Source: Buttiauxella agrestis | Lineage (GTDB): Bacteria > Pseudomonadota > Gammaproteobacteria > Enterobacterales > Enterobacteriaceae | NCBI RefSeq assembly: GCF_900446255.1 | Contig: NZ_UIGI01000001.1 | Span: forward strand, 1,576,763-1,640,762 | DNA length: 64,000 nt | Reading direction: 5' to 3' | Shown here: piece after piece, positions 35,639-46,500 of the stretch | Position numbering within the stretch: the first letter of the stretch is position 1 | Layout of the letters: each line of letters begins with the position of its first letter | The notes under the pieces: generated by a model | The model's input: only the letters and a program-made list of their open reading frames with translations | Databases searched by the model: none | What the model was told of the DNA's origin: nothing | Position numbers and translations under genes: made by a program

Positions 35639-36476
35639 CTCGCCGCAACTGCTTGATGTACGCGACCTGAACGTGACGTTTGTGAACGGTCGCCAGCAAA
35701 CCCACGCGGTGCGTGGCGTTTCATTCCAGCTTGGGCGTGAAAAGCTGGCGATTGTCGGCGAGTCAGGCTCCGGGAAATCCACCGTGGGGCGTGCGCTGTT
35801 GCAGCTTCATCCTAAAAAAGCGCAGATCACCGCCGATCGTATGCAGTTTGGCGACGTTGACCTGCTCAATGCCACGGATGCGCAAATGCGAAATGTGCGC
35901 GGCAAACGTATTTCTATGATTATGCAGGACCCGAAATACTCGCTAAACCCTGTGATGTGCGTCGGGGATCAAATTGCGGAAGCGTGGCTGACGCACCATC
36001 GCGTCGGGCATAAAGAAGCGAAGCAAAAGGTGCTGGAAATGCTGGAAGTGGTGCGTATTCGCCAGCCGGAACGCGTCTATAACCTCTATCCGCACGAAGT
36101 TTCTGGCGGCCAGGGCCAGCGCATCATGATTGCTATGATGTTGATTACCGACCCGGAAATGGTGATTGCCGACGAACCGACTTCCGCGCTCGATGTTTCA
36201 GTGCGTTTGCAGGTGCTGGCGCTGCTGGATGATTTAGTGCAATCGCGTGGGCTGGGGCTGATTTTCATCAGCCACGACATCAACCTGGTGCGCAGTTTCT
36301 GCGACCGCGTGCTGGTGATGTATGCCGGGCGGGTAGTGGAATCTATCGCCGCAAAAGATTTGGACAACGCGCAGCATCCGTACACGCAGGGGCTTATCAG
36401 CGCTTTGCCGGATATGGACAAACGTCGTGCGCATCTGCCGGTTCTGCAACGTCAGGCCAGTTGGCTAACCCAATAA
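35610..36476 (+). CDS. ABC importer ATP-binding protein 1 (DppD/OppD type)
   Basis: About 288 residues. Walker A GESGSGKS, Q-loop MQDPKYSLNPVM, signature SGGQGQR (SGGQ), Walker B VIADEPTSALDV, H-loop ISHDI. It lacks the long C-terminal OppD extension with the Cys-rich Fe-S site. GTG 35610 is preferred because GGGAG (35596-35600) is spaced 9 bp from it; the in-frame ATG at 35601 abuts the ribosome site and cannot be excluded (three residues longer). Confidence 0.9.
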   Translation: MTSSILAANNSPQLLDVRDLNVTFVNGRQQTHAVRGVSFQLGREKLAIVGESGSGKSTVGRALLQLHPKKAQITADRMQFGDVDLLNATDAQMRNVRGKRISMIMQDPKYSLNPVMCVGDQIAEAWLTHHRVGHKEAKQKVLEMLEVVRIRQPERVYNLYPHEVSGGQGQRIMIAMMLITDPEMVIADEPTSALDVSVRLQVLALLDDLVQSRGLGLIFISHDINLVRSFCDRVLVMYAGRVVESIAAKDLDNAQHPYTQGLISALPDMDKRRAHLPVLQRQASWLTQ

Positions 36477-36486
36477 GGAGCAACGA

Positions 36487-37269
36487 ATGTCATCCATGAT
36501 TGAAGTCAGCCAGCTCAATTTAACCTTTGGCGAAGGGGCGAAAACCAACCAGGTGCTGTTTGATGTGAATTTTAACGTTGGGCGCGGTGAGATTTTTGGC
36601 CTGGTGGGGGAGTCGGGCTCCGGGAAAACGACGGTGCTGAAATGCCTGGCGGGATTGTTTACCCACTGGCAGGGAAAACTGGTAATTGATGGGACGGAAC
36701 TCGAGCACAAAATCAGCCGCGAACGGTGCCGCATGGTGCAAATGGTATTTCAGGATCCCTACGGTTCGCTCCATCCGCGCCATACCATCGGCGACATTCT
36801 GGAAGAACCGCTGCAAATTCATGGCTTCACCGACCGCGACCGCCGCATCAACATGATGCTCGATAAAGTCGGCCTGAACCGTGCGTTTCGCAGCCGTTAT
36901 CCGCATCAACTTTCCGGCGGGCAGCGCCAGCGTGTGGCGATTGCGCGTGCGCTGATACTTGAACCGGAAGTGCTGCTGCTTGATGAACCTACTTCAGCAT
37001 TGGATGTTTCGGTGCAGGCAGAAATTCTCAATTTACTTTCGGATTTACAGCAGGAATCGAAACTCACCTATTTAATGGTCACGCACGATTTAGGCGTGAT
37101 TGCACATTTATGCCATCGCGTCGGTGTAATGCAACACGGGAAGATTCTTGAGTCACTCAGTACCGATAATTTAATTAGCGGTGCGGCGCAAAATCCTTAT
37201 ACCCAAATGCTGGTGAATGCCAGTCGGCAATATAGCCGGGAGATGGCAAGTCAGGTAGCGAAGTTCTAA
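36487..37269 (+). CDS. ABC importer ATP-binding protein 2 (DppF/OppF type)
   Basis: 260 residues. Walker A GESGSGKTT, Q-loop VFQDPYGSLHPRH (with the DPYGSL typical of DppF), signature LSGGQRQR, Walker B LLLDEPTSALDV and H-loop VTHDL. AAGGAG ribosome site 6 bp before the ATG. Last gene of the operon; it converges on yegS, with a 31-bp gap and a possible hairpin at 37288-37319. Confidence 0.93.
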   Translation: MSSMIEVSQLNLTFGEGAKTNQVLFDVNFNVGRGEIFGLVGESGSGKTTVLKCLAGLFTHWQGKLVIDGTELEHKISRERCRMVQMVFQDPYGSLHPRHTIGDILEEPLQIHGFTDRDRRINMMLDKVGLNRAFRSRYPHQLSGGQRQRVAIARALILEPEVLLLDEPTSALDVSVQAEILNLLSDLQQESKLTYLMVTHDLGVIAHLCHRVGVMQHGKILESLSTDNLISGAAQNPYTQMLVNASRQYSREMASQVAKF

Positions 37270-37300
37270 GCCCCCTGACATAACAACCTGCCCGCGCGGG

Positions 37301-38200
37301 CTAACCTAACAGCGGGCAGTTTGGCGGCAGGCGGCAACTGAGCGCATTGGGATGGATATCAATGCGGAATTTCTGGCTGGTCAGCGGCTCGCCATCAAGG
37401 TTAAAAGTAATGTCGTGCGGGGCGGTTATCTCGAACCAGGATGAACGCCCATCAATAATATTGGGGTTGTCGTCTGGTTGCGTCAGCGTTTTAAAAATTG
37501 CCGGCAGCAACTCTTCGCCAGTAAAAATACGCAACTCTAATAAACCATCATTAATCAATGCCTGCGGGCAAAGCTCCTGCCCACCGCCCGCCTGGCGGCC
37601 ATTGCCGATACCAATCACCAGCGCGTCGCCTTGCCATTCAAAATTTTCACCCCGGATTTCGCAGCGATCCGGCTTGAGTGTGTCGAGGCGAATCAGTCCG
37701 TGAACAAAATAGGCAATTCCACCCAATGCAGCTTTCAGTTTTTCCGGTGTTTCGGTCGTAATACGCGTCCCGAAACCGCCCGTCGCCATATTGATAAAGA
37801 ACGCGGATTCGTTGACCTGCACCAAATCGATATCCACTCCTTTACCGACAATCGCTAATTGCAAAGCTTTGTCGAGATCCTGAGGAATGCCGACGCTGGT
37901 CGCAAAATCGTTGGCGGTGCCTAGCGGGAGAATCCCTAACACCGGGCGGCGTTCAGGAGCAAGTTGTGCCAGCGCGGTCGCCACTTCGTTTATCGTGCCG
38001 TCTCCGCCGCCCGCAATGACGGTATCGACACCCAAACTGGATGCTTCTTTAACGTAACGAATCGCGTCGCCTTGTTCCCAGGTAACGCGGATGTGTAACG
38101 TGTAACCCTCGTCACGCATGACTTTTACGGCGCTACGCAAGATGTCGTTGTTGGCACCTTTGCCGTTCAGAATGACGAGTGATACGGGAAACTGCTCCAT
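37301..38200 (-). CDS. yegS: Lipid kinase YegS
   Basis: 299 residues, the E. coli length. Diacylglycerol-kinase-like catalytic fold: [20 protein letters not shown] (GGDGT nucleotide motif), [18 protein letters not shown], and the C-terminal [17 protein letters not shown] with the DGE motif. E. coli YegS phosphorylates phosphatidylglycerol in vitro. GAGG ribosome site 6 bp before ATG 38200. Its promoter must fall in the 90 bp behind the cyaR terminator. Confidence 0.96.
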   Translation of the reverse strand: MEQFPVSLVILNGKGANNDILRSAVKVMRDEGYTLHIRVTWEQGDAIRYVKEASSLGVDTVIAGGGDGTINEVATALAQLAPERRPVLGILPLGTANDFATSVGIPQDLDKALQLAIVGKGVDIDLVQVNESAFFINMATGGFGTRITTETPEKLKAALGGIAYFVHGLIRLDTLKPDRCEIRGENFEWQGDALVIGIGNGRQAGGGQELCPQALINDGLLELRIFTGEELLPAIFKTLTQPDDNPNIIDGRSSWFEITAPHDITFNLDGEPLTSQKFRIDIHPNALSCRLPPNCPLLG

Positions 38201-38289
38201 GGCGGACCTCAGGAAATGTAATTGAATTCTGAGTGTATCGTATGTGTGGGATTTGCGGGTAAGAACAGGCTGAGTCTGCGGCGTTTAGC

Positions 38290-38500
38290 AAAAAAGAAGG
38301 CCTGCGGAAGGGAGATTCCACAGGCCAATGAGGTGGTTCTTGGTACATATCCGTCATACTTCAAATTGTAGATGCGTTGGCTTTCCTCGTTCACCCCAGT
38401 CACTTACTTGAGTAAGCTCCTGGGGATTCACTGCGTCGCCGCCTTTCTACAATTCGAATTATTAGGATATAGCTAGCATTTATGGGTTATGTTTTTCAGC
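38290..38500 (-). ncRNA. cyaR: CyaR (RyeE) small RNA gene interrupted by an ERIC element
   Basis: The 5' module (38500 down to 38472) reads GCTGAAAAACATAACCCATA then AATGCTAGC, matching the start of E. coli CyaR as I remember it. The 3' module (38347 down to 38290) reads TGTACCAAGAACCACCTCAT and then an intrinsic terminator: GGCCTGTGGA...TCCGCAGGCC followed by TTCTTTTTT. In E. coli these two modules are contiguous in an 87-nt sRNA between yegQ and yegS. Here about 124 bp of ERIC sequence lies between them, so the transcript would be 211 nt; 211 minus 124 is 87. CyaR is a cAMP-CRP-activated, Hfq-dependent repressor of ompX, nadE, luxS and others. The pairing segment is ACCACCTCAT instead of the recalled ACCACCTCCT. 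Whether the RNA is functional is not known. Confidence 0.85.
38347..38470. repeat. ERIC element inside cyaR
   Basis: Inverted ends ATATCC (38347-38352) and GGATAT (38465-38470), with arms TTCAAATTGTAGA and TCTACAATTCGAA. The centre holds the canonical ERIC core around ACTTACTTGAGTAAGCTCCTGG, the site of the classical ERIC primers. About 124 bp long. On the minus strand it falls between the 5' and 3' parts of cyaR. Confidence 0.95.
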
Positions 38501-38506
38501 CCGGCG

Positions 38507-38549
38507 ATAATAACCGCAACAAGCGAAGCGGTATGTGATCGGTTTCTAA
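38507..38549 (-). promoter_or_regulatory. cyaR promoter with CRP site at -41.5
   Basis: Taking +1 at 38500, a -10 TATTAT lies at 38507-38512. On the plus strand TGTGA (38534-38538), N6, TCTAA (38544-38549) is a CRP site with one perfect half, centred at 38541.5. That is exactly -41.5, the class II activator position, and it fits the known CRP control of cyaR. Confidence 0.75.
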
Positions 38550-38584
38550 GAAATGTCCTGGCGTGAAAAAATACCCCAAATTAA

Positions 38585-39946
38585 CTAGTTAGCATGCGGA
38601 TCGCGTGAGGTCTGACCGGCTAAATTGCGCATCAGCAGCGCATAATCCAGCGAGACATCTTCCGGCACAGGCATCCATACGGTGTGACCGTCGCCCGGTG
38701 CAACGTCAATCGGCTGCGCCTTGGTGTTTTCCAGCACTTCAAGCGTGAAAGTCACGTTACCTTGCGGCGTCATCATCTCCAGGCTGTCACCCAACAAGAA
38801 TTTGTTTTTCACTTTTACCGCTGCCAGGTCGCCACGGCGTTCACCGGTAAATTCGCCAACAAACTGCTGAGTTTCCGAAACGGAGTGACCGTAATCGTAA
38901 TTCTGATAAGAATCATGATTATGGCGACGCAAGAAACCTTCGGTGTATCCGCGGTGCGCGAGGCCTTCGAGCGTGGTTAAAAGGGTAGGGTCGAACGGTT
39001 TGCCTGCGGCGGCATCGTCAATCGCGCGGCGATAGACCTGAGCGGTACGCGCACAGTAATAGTAAGACTTGGTGCGACCTTCGATTTTCAGCGAGTGGAC
39101 GCCCATTTTGGTCAGGCGCTCAACGTGTTCAATGGCACGCAAATCTTTGGAGTTCATGATGTAGGTGCCGTGTTCGTCTTCGAACGCCGTCATGTATTCG
39201 CCAGGACGCTTGGCTTCTTCCAGCATAAACACCTGGTCAGTGGGTGCGCCTGCGCCCAAAGTTGGTTCAATGTTTTGCACCGGAATGGGCTCATGAAGAT
39301 GCACGATATTACCGACATCATCTTCTTTGCCTTCTTCAACTTTGTATTCCCAACGGCAGGCGTTGGTGCAGGTGCCCTGGTTCGGGTCACGCTTGTTGAT
39401 GTAGCCAGAAAGCAGGCAGCGGCCAGAATAAGCCATGCACAATGCGCCGTGCACGAAGATTTCCAGTTCCATGTCCGGTACTTGCTCACGGACTTCAGCA
39501 ATCTCTTCCAGAGACAACTCGCGGGACAAAATCACGCGCGTCAGCCCCATTTGTTTCCAGAACTTCACCGTCGCCCAGTTCACGGCGTTGGCCTGTACAG
39601 ACAGGTGAACGTCCATTTCCGGGAACGCTTCGCGGACCATCATGATAAGGCCTGGATCGGACATGATCAGCGCATCCGGTCCCATATCAATAACCGGCTT
39701 CAGGTCGCGGATAAAGGTTTTTAGCTTGGCGTTATGCGGAGCAATGTTCACCACCACGTAGAATTTTTTACCCAGCTCATGGGCTTCATTGATGCCGAGC
39801 TGGAGATTCTCGTGGTTGAATTCGTTATTGCGCACGCGCAGGCTGTAACGCGGCTGGCCCGCGTAAACCGCATCGGCACCATAGGCAAAAGCGTAACGCA
39901 TATTTTTCAGCGTTCCGGCTGGCGAAAGGAGTTCTGGTTTAAACAT
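38585..39946 (-). CDS. trhP: tRNA hydroxylation protein TrhP (YegQ), U32 peptidase-like family
   Basis: 453 residues, identical in length to E. coli YegQ/TrhP. Starts MFKPELLSPAGTLKNMRYAFAYGADAVYAGQ. The U32 signature is EIFVHGALCMAYSGRCLLSGY, with further conserved cysteines in GTCTNACRW and YYYCARTAQ that suggest a metal or iron-sulfur site. Known role: prephenate-dependent synthesis of 5-hydroxyuridine at the wobble position of some tRNAs. GAGAA ribosome site. It sits upstream of cyaR on the same strand, as in E. coli; yegP, its E. coli neighbour, is not seen. Confidence 0.96.
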   Translation of the reverse strand: MFKPELLSPAGTLKNMRYAFAYGADAVYAGQPRYSLRVRNNEFNHENLQLGINEAHELGKKFYVVVNIAPHNAKLKTFIRDLKPVIDMGPDALIMSDPGLIMMVREAFPEMDVHLSVQANAVNWATVKFWKQMGLTRVILSRELSLEEIAEVREQVPDMELEIFVHGALCMAYSGRCLLSGYINKRDPNQGTCTNACRWEYKVEEGKEDDVGNIVHLHEPIPVQNIEPTLGAGAPTDQVFMLEEAKRPGEYMTAFEDEHGTYIMNSKDLRAIEHVERLTKMGVHSLKIEGRTKSYYYCARTAQVYRRAIDDAAAGKPFDPTLLTTLEGLAHRGYTEGFLRRHNHDSYQNYDYGHSVSETQQFVGEFTGERRGDLAAVKVKNKFLLGDSLEMMTPQGNVTFTLEVLENTKAQPIDVAPGDGHTVWMPVPEDVSLDYALLMRNLAGQTSRDPHAN

Positions 39947-40054
39947 GTTTTTCTCGTTCTGATTTCAGGTCAGAACCGCCACATGGGATGTAGCGGTTTT
40001 AAGGCACAATTTTAGGGCGGGAATTGTAGCGCTAATTGGTTCCAGAAACTACTC

Positions 40055-40777
40055 TCACGCAATTCGGCAGGCGTCAGCTTCCCAGCGATAACCCACACCA
40101 TAAACGGCGCGGATAAACGACTGTTCTTCATCGAGCGCTTCGAGCTTGCGGCGCAGGTTTTTGATATGGCTGTCGATGGTGCGGTCTGTGACGACGCGGT
40201 AATCATCATAAAGTTGGTTCAATAACTGCTCTCGCGAGAACACTTTGCCCGGTTCGTGGGACAGCGTTTTCAGCAGACGGAATTCCGCAGGCGTTAAATC
40301 CAGCAGCTTGTCGCGCCAGCTTGCCTGGAAACGGCCTTCGTCGATGATTAACGGGCTGATGTCGTCTGCCGCCACCGGGTCACGCTGGCGTTTGCAGCGG
40401 CGCAAAATCGTTTTCACGCGCGCCACCACTTCCCGCGGGCTGTACGGTTTGCAGATGTAATCATCGGCACCAATTTCCAGCCCTAACAGACGGTCGATTT
40501 CTTCTATTTTGGCCGTCACCATCACAATCGGAATTTCCGAGAAGCGGCGGATTTCGCGGCACAGCGTCAGGCCGTCGGTGCCTGGCAGCATTAAATCAAG
40601 CAGGATTAAATCCGGCGGCGTCTGGCGCACAAACGGCAGCACTTTGTCGCCGTGGGTAATCAATTCCGGGGCGTAACCCGCAGCACGTAAGTAATCAATC
40701 AACAGTTGCCCGAGCTTCGGCTCGTCTTCAACAATTAAGATGCGCGGTGTGTTTTCGTCAATGGGTAATTCGGTCAT
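40055..40777 (-). CDS. baeR: Envelope stress response regulator BaeR
   Basis: 240-residue OmpR-family response regulator. Receiver domain: acidic pair in IVEDEPKL, phospho-acceptor Asp in [13 protein letters not shown], Lys in [11 protein letters not shown]. Winged-helix domain at the C-terminus ([39 protein letters not shown]). Responds to envelope damage, indole and similar via BaeS and activates mdtABCD. Overlaps baeS by 4 bp (ATGA). No yegP follows. Confidence 0.97.
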   Translation of the reverse strand: MTELPIDENTPRILIVEDEPKLGQLLIDYLRAAGYAPELITHGDKVLPFVRQTPPDLILLDLMLPGTDGLTLCREIRRFSEIPIVMVTAKIEEIDRLLGLEIGADDYICKPYSPREVVARVKTILRRCKRQRDPVAADDISPLIIDEGRFQASWRDKLLDLTPAEFRLLKTLSHEPGKVFSREQLLNQLYDDYRVVTDRTIDSHIKNLRRKLEALDEEQSFIRAVYGVGYRWEADACRIA

Positions 40778-42168
40778 ACAGGTCTCAACGATTCAGGCTC
40801 CAGCGGTAACTCTACTGTAATGCTAACCCCGCCGAAAGGCGAATGCGTGGCGTAAAGCTTGCCGTTATGGGCGGCAACAATGTTCTGGCAGATGGACAAA
40901 CCGAGACCAGAACCACCGCTGGCGCGGTTGCGCGAACCTTCAGCGCGATAAAAACGCTCAAACAGCATGGTTAATTGCTCGTCGCTCACGCCCGGCGTGC
41001 TATCGGCAAAGTGCATGATAAATCGCTGATTAACCACTTCGCCAGAAATCACCAACTGGCCGCCTGTATCGGTGTAACGCAGGCTGTTTTCCAGCAGGTT
41101 ATTGAATAACTGCATTAAACGGTCGCTGTCACCGAAAATAGTCACGCTATCGGGCAGCGCCAGGCTGATTTTCAAACCGCGCGAATTGAAACGCTCACGG
41201 AAAGCCCCGGCGACAATTTCCAGCAGGTTGATGATATCCAAAGACTGTTTCTGGTAGGCCAGCGCGCCTTCGTCGGACATCGACAGCTGATGCAGGTCAT
41301 CAACCAGTTTGGTGAGCGTCGCCACTTCCATCTGTAATGATGCAACGGATTCCGGCGTGAATTTGCGTACGCCATCCTGAATCGCCTCCAGTTCGCCGCG
41401 TAAAATCGCCAGCGGGGTGCGCAATTCATGGGAAATATCCGCCATATAGGCGCGGCGCATATTGTGGTTTTTCTCCAGCGTGCTGGCGAGTTGGTTAAAG
41501 TCCTGTGCCAGTTTGCCGAGTTCATCCTGGCTGGTGGAATCAACGCGGGTGGAGAAATCCCCGGCGGCCAGTTTGTGCGTGCCGTCGACCAGTCGTTTGA
41601 CCGGAGCCAGCAGCCCACGCGCCAGCAGGAAGGTGGCGGCCGCGGCAAGCAGTGTCGCCAGGCCGACGATTATCCAACTGGTGCGCCGTTGTTGGCGGTC
41701 GAAATTAATATCCGTGTTGCGCGTCAGGCGCTCAACCGGCGAGGCGACAACCCAGCCCGCATCACGCCCGTTGACGTTAATCGCCCGGCGCATACCATCG
41801 GTCGGCACCGGGCCACGTGGGCCAACCAGCACTTTGTAATCCTGATCGACGACCCAGAATTGGGTGCGCCAGCCGTGCGGCGGCAGGTTGTTGTTTTCCA
41901 CATCGCCATGCTCAAAAGAGCGCAACAGCTTGAACATAAAGCGATCGTTATTGCGCAGAAACTGCCAGTTGCCGTGCTGCTCGTACTGTTCACCCAGCGC
42001 GTCGCTCAACATTTCCAGACGCTGTTCATTGCCACGTTTGATGTAATCAATAAACCCATGTTCGAAACTGAGCCGCACGCCCCAATGCATGATGGCCAGC
42101 ACCAGAAGGCAGGTCGAGAAAATCGCGAGGAATAGTTTGCCGGTAATACCAGGCCGCCAGAGCTTCAT
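40774..42168 (-). CDS. baeS: Sensor histidine kinase BaeS
   Basis: 464 residues (467 in E. coli). Two membrane segments (about residues 10-32 and 163-185) flank a periplasmic sensor domain. Then HAMP ([20 protein letters not shown]), HisKA with the phospho-acceptor His in [14 protein letters not shown], and HATPase_c (N-box [15 protein letters not shown]-box [12 protein letters not shown]). ATG 42168 overlaps the mdtD stop by 4 bp and has GGAGG upstream; the frame stays open further 5' inside mdtD but that part is not BaeS. Autophosphorylates and passes phosphate to BaeR. Confidence 0.97.
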   Translation of the reverse strand: MKLWRPGITGKLFLAIFSTCLLVLAIMHWGVRLSFEHGFIDYIKRGNEQRLEMLSDALGEQYEQHGNWQFLRNNDRFMFKLLRSFEHGDVENNNLPPHGWRTQFWVVDQDYKVLVGPRGPVPTDGMRRAINVNGRDAGWVVASPVERLTRNTDINFDRQQRRTSWIIVGLATLLAAAATFLLARGLLAPVKRLVDGTHKLAAGDFSTRVDSTSQDELGKLAQDFNQLASTLEKNHNMRRAYMADISHELRTPLAILRGELEAIQDGVRKFTPESVASLQMEVATLTKLVDDLHQLSMSDEGALAYQKQSLDIINLLEIVAGAFRERFNSRGLKISLALPDSVTIFGDSDRLMQLFNNLLENSLRYTDTGGQLVISGEVVNQRFIMHFADSTPGVSDEQLTMLFERFYRAEGSRNRASGGSGLGLSICQNIVAAHNGKLYATHSPFGGVSITVELPLEPESLRPV

Positions 42169-43580
42169 TCGCTCCTCCTTTTGCGTCGCGCAATCACGAC
42201 ATTTTTGGTGGTGTCTTTCGGGACGCGAGCAAAAATCAGCGCGGGAAGGGCGATAACTAGCGCCATACTCAAATATGTATACATAAATACGTGGTGAATA
42301 ACCGCCGGATCGGCCGCCAGGTGGTGATGGCCGTACATGCCCAAAAGTAGACCGGCAATGGTGACGCCGATACTCATGGAAAGCTGCATGACCATGGAGA
42401 GCATGCTGTTGCCGCCGCTTGCGAGGTCGTCTGGCAAGTCTTTGAGCGTCAGCGTGTTCATTGACGAGAAGCGCGTGGAGTTCACCATGCCGAGCATGAA
42501 CAGCACCACCGGCAGCGCGTAATACCAACCTAAAAGCGCGGTTGCCATGAATAGCAAGATAACCACCGCTAAACCGAGCGTGGTGGCCACCAGCACGTTG
42601 CGATAGCCAAAGCGGTTAACCACCTGCACCACAATGCGTTTCATTCCCATACTGCCGAGCACCATCGGCACCATCATCAGGCCCGCGTGGAAGGGCGAAA
42701 AACCGAGGCCAATTTGCAAAAATACCGGCGTCATAAACGGGATCATGCCGCTGCCGATACGGCCGCAAAAACTGCCTAACAGGCCGAGCGAGAATGTTTT
42801 GGTCTTAAAAAGATTGAGGTTAAACAGGGCATTATCATTGGCTTTAGCGTGCCATAAATAGAGCGCTATTGCTGCCGTACCGCCGCCTACCAACAGCCAC
42901 ACGGTGGAGGGGCTAACACCTAAACCTTTTGCGCCATCAAGGGCAATGGTCAATGCGGCCATGCCAAACGCCAGATAGACAAAGCCCATCATGTCGAATT
43001 TGCGTGTCTGCATGGTGTAGTTCGGCATCAGCCACAAGGTGGCGATGGCGCCGATAATGCCAACCGGCAGGTTAATCAGGAAGATCCAGTGCCACGAGGC
43101 GTATTCCACCAGCACGCCGCCGAGCGCGGGGCCGAGCAATGGGCCGATTTGCCCCGGCAACGTGACGAAGGTCATCGCCGCCATATATTGTTCGCGCGGG
43201 ACGATTTTCATCACCGTTAATCGCCCGACGGGCACCATCATCGCTCCGCCGATCCCTTGCACGACACGCGCCATCACCAGTTCGTTCAGCGTGGATGCGT
43301 GGGCGCACAACAGCGAGCCGAGGGTAAACAGCACAATGGCGGTGAAGAAGATATTGCGCACGCCAACGCGGTCAGCCAGCCAGCCGCTGGCGGGCAACAT
43401 CACCGCCACCGTCAACACATACGACACGATAACCGAGTGCATATGCAGCGGGCTTTCCCCCAGGCTCGCCGCCATAGAGGGCAGGGCGGTGTTGACGATG
43501 GTGGTGTCGAGCGATTGCATGAAGAAGCCAAAGGCGACAATCCACAGTTGCCAGCGCACGGCGGCAGGCAATTCGGTCAT
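42165..43580 (-). CDS. mdtD: MFS transporter MdtD (IceT)
   Basis: 471 residues, DHA2 branch of the MFS with 13-14 membrane segments. Motif [12 protein letters not shown], motif C-like [12 protein letters not shown], an N-terminal [14 protein letters not shown] typical of the branch. Part of mdtABCD-baeSR but not needed for MdtABC drug export; in Salmonella the protein has been called IceT, an iron-citrate exporter. Overlaps both neighbours by 4 bp, giving a tightly coupled operon. Confidence 0.96.
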   Translation of the reverse strand: MTELPAAVRWQLWIVAFGFFMQSLDTTIVNTALPSMAASLGESPLHMHSVIVSYVLTVAVMLPASGWLADRVGVRNIFFTAIVLFTLGSLLCAHASTLNELVMARVVQGIGGAMMVPVGRLTVMKIVPREQYMAAMTFVTLPGQIGPLLGPALGGVLVEYASWHWIFLINLPVGIIGAIATLWLMPNYTMQTRKFDMMGFVYLAFGMAALTIALDGAKGLGVSPSTVWLLVGGGTAAIALYLWHAKANDNALFNLNLFKTKTFSLGLLGSFCGRIGSGMIPFMTPVFLQIGLGFSPFHAGLMMVPMVLGSMGMKRIVVQVVNRFGYRNVLVATTLGLAVVILLFMATALLGWYYALPVVLFMLGMVNSTRFSSMNTLTLKDLPDDLASGGNSMLSMVMQLSMSIGVTIAGLLLGMYGHHHLAADPAVIHHVFMYTYLSMALVIALPALIFARVPKDTTKNVVIARRKRRSE

Positions 43581-46500
43581 GGGTTCAATACCTCATCTTT
43601 ACGAGCTTTACGCGCAAACCGCATCCGCAAACGGTCAAAGAACAAGTACACCACTGGTGTGGTGTACAGCGTCAATAACTGGCTGACGACCAGCCCGCCA
43701 ACGATGGTGATCCCCAGCGGTTGGCGTAACTCTGCGCCGTCACCGCTGGTCAGCACCAGCGGCAGTGCGCCAAACAACGCCGCCAGCGTGGTCATCATTA
43801 TCGGGCGGAAACGCAACAGGCAGGCCTGGAAAATGGCTTCTTCAGGTTGCAGGTTGCCGTTGCGCTGCGCGTCGATGGCGAAGTCCACCATCATGATGGC
43901 GTTTTTCTTCACGATGCCGATTAAAAGCATGATGCCAATGAGCGCAATTAAGCTAAACGGCGCACCAAATATTTCCAGGGCTAACAATGCGCCCACCCCC
44001 GCCGAAGGCAGCGTGGAGAGGATCGTCAGCGGGTGAACGTAGCTCTCGTAAAGAATCCCCAACACGATATAAACCGTGGCAATGGCGGCGATGATCAGCA
44101 GCACCTGGGATTTCATGGTGTCCTGGAACACCTGCGCGGTTCCGGCGTACATGCCGCGTACCGTTGAAGGCACGCCGAGCGCGGTCATCGTACGGTCAAT
44201 GGCGTCGCTGGCTTCGGAAAGCGACACGCCAGTCGGCAGGTTAAACGACACGGTAGACGCGGCAGAAAGCCCCTGATGGTTGACCGAAAGCGGCGCATTT
44301 GCGGGCTGCCATTTCGCAAACCAGGAAAGCGGGATCGCCTTGCCTTCTTTATTGATAACAAACATTTGATCCAACGCGCTGATGTCTTGCGTATAACGCG
44401 AGTCAACTTCCATCACCACTTTGTACTGGTTAAGCGGCTGGTAAATCGTGGAAATCTGCCGCTGTCCAAAGGCGTTATTGAGCAGGGCGTTGGCATCTTC
44501 CACGCTGATCCCCAACCGCGCCATGGATTCGCGGTCATAAATCAGATCCATTTCCGCGCCGTTGTTCTGGCTGTCGGAGTTCACGTCCGCAAGCTGCGGC
44601 AGTTTTGCCAGCGCCTGGCGGATTTTTGGCTCCCAGGTGCGTAAATCGGCCAGGTTATCGGAAAGCAAAGTGTACTGATAACTGGCGTTGGCCTGGCGAC
44701 CACCGACACGAATATCCTGTACCGCCATCAAAAACAGGCTGGCTCCCGGCTCTTTGGCCAGCGCTTTACGCAGACGGTCAATCACCTGTTGTGCAGTTTC
44801 TTTGCGTTCGGAAAGCGGTTTTAGCGAGATAAACATCATGCCGCTGTTCACCCGCGAGCCACCGGTAAACCCGGTCACGTTTTCCACCGCCGGATCTTCA
44901 CGAATGATCTTCATAAAGTCCTGAAGTTTGCCGCGCATCGCCTGGAATGAAATGCTTTGGTCGGCCTGGATATTGCCCATTAACCGCCCGGTGTCTTGTT
45001 CCGGGAAGAAGGTTTTTGGAATGGCAATATAGAGCCAGACATTCAGCGCAATGGTTGCCAGCAGCACCAGACCCACCAGTTTTGTATGGTTCAGCACCCA
45101 TTTCAGCGAACGCCCATAGCTTTGCTGCATCGCAATCAGTAAGCGGCCAAAACCACGCTGGCGCGTTGGCGTATGTTGCGGTTTGTTCTTGAGCAACCAG
45201 CCGCACATCATCGGCGTGAGCGTAATCGACACCACCAGCGAGATACCGATAGCGACGGAAAGCGTGACGGCAAACTCTTTGAATAGTCGCCCCGGTAAAC
45301 CGCCCATTAGCAGCAATGGCAGGAAGACCGCCACCAAAGACAGACTCATCGACAGCACCGTAAAACCGACTTCACGCACGCCCTGTAACGCGGCCTGTAA
45401 GGGTTTAACGCCCGCCTCGAGATGGCGGGAAATATTCTCCAGCACCACGATGGCGTCATCCACTACAAAACCGGTGGCGATGGTCAGCGCCATTAATGAC
45501 AAGTTATTCAGGCTAAAACCGCACAAATACATGGCGATAAACGTGCCAATCAGCGACACCGGAACTGCAACGGCGGGGATCAGCGTGGCGCGCCCGGAAC
45601 GCAGGAACAAGAACACCACCAGAATGACCAGCGCGACGGAGATAATCAGCGATTGTTCGACTTCTTCAAGCGAGGCGCGAATAGTCGGCGAGCGATCCTG
45701 GGCAATTTGCAAATCGATTGATGCCGGAATGGTTTCCCGTAGCTCAGGGATTTTCGCCCGGATGCGGTCAACCGTTTCGATGATATTCGCTTCCTGGGAT
45801 TTACGAATCATCAGCAAAATCGCGGGCTTGGCGTTGGTCATCCCGGCGTTGCGCACGTCCTGCACGGAATCGGTTACGGTGGCGACATCACTCAAATGCA
45901 CCGCGCCACCGTTGTTGTAGTGAATGATCAGCGGCTGGTATTCGGCGGCGGTTTTAAGTTCGTCATTGGTCTGCAACTGCCAGCGCTGGGTGCCATCTTC
46001 CAGCGCGCCTTGCGGGCGGCGCACGTTGGCATCACTAATCGACTTGCGCACCGCGTCCAGTGAAACCCCCTGGTTAAACAGCGCCTGCGGGTTTAGTGCC
46101 ACACGTACCGCCGGAAGCGAGCTTCCCCCGACATCCACATCACCGACGCCATCAATTTGCGCCACCGTCTGCGCCAGTTGCGTCGAGGCGAAATCATAAA
46201 GCTGCCCCTGAGAAAACGTGTCGGAGGTGAGCGTCAGAATAATAATGGGCGCATCGGACGGGTTGGCTTTGCGATACGTTGGGCGGCTTGGCATGCCGCT
46301 GGGCAACAGACTTTGCGCGGCGTTGATAGCGGCCTGTACGTCACGCGCGGCTCCGTTGATATCGCGGTCAAAGGTAAATTCCAGAATGATGCGCGTGCTG
46401 CCGAGTGAACTCGACGAGGTCATCTCGTTCACGCCAGCAATGCGCCCGAGCGCGCGTTCCAGCGGTGTAGCCACCGATGACGCCATGGTTTCAGGCGACG

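Noticed and set aside
37288-37319. CTGCCCGC/GCGGGCAG hairpin between the ABC operon and yegS as a terminator
   Set aside because: A 16-base loop and no T-run; it overlaps the yegS stop region, so I do not list it as a terminator.
41428-42135. Antisense frame of 235 codons under baeS
   Set aside because: Shadow of a conserved gene; no start signal, no domain.
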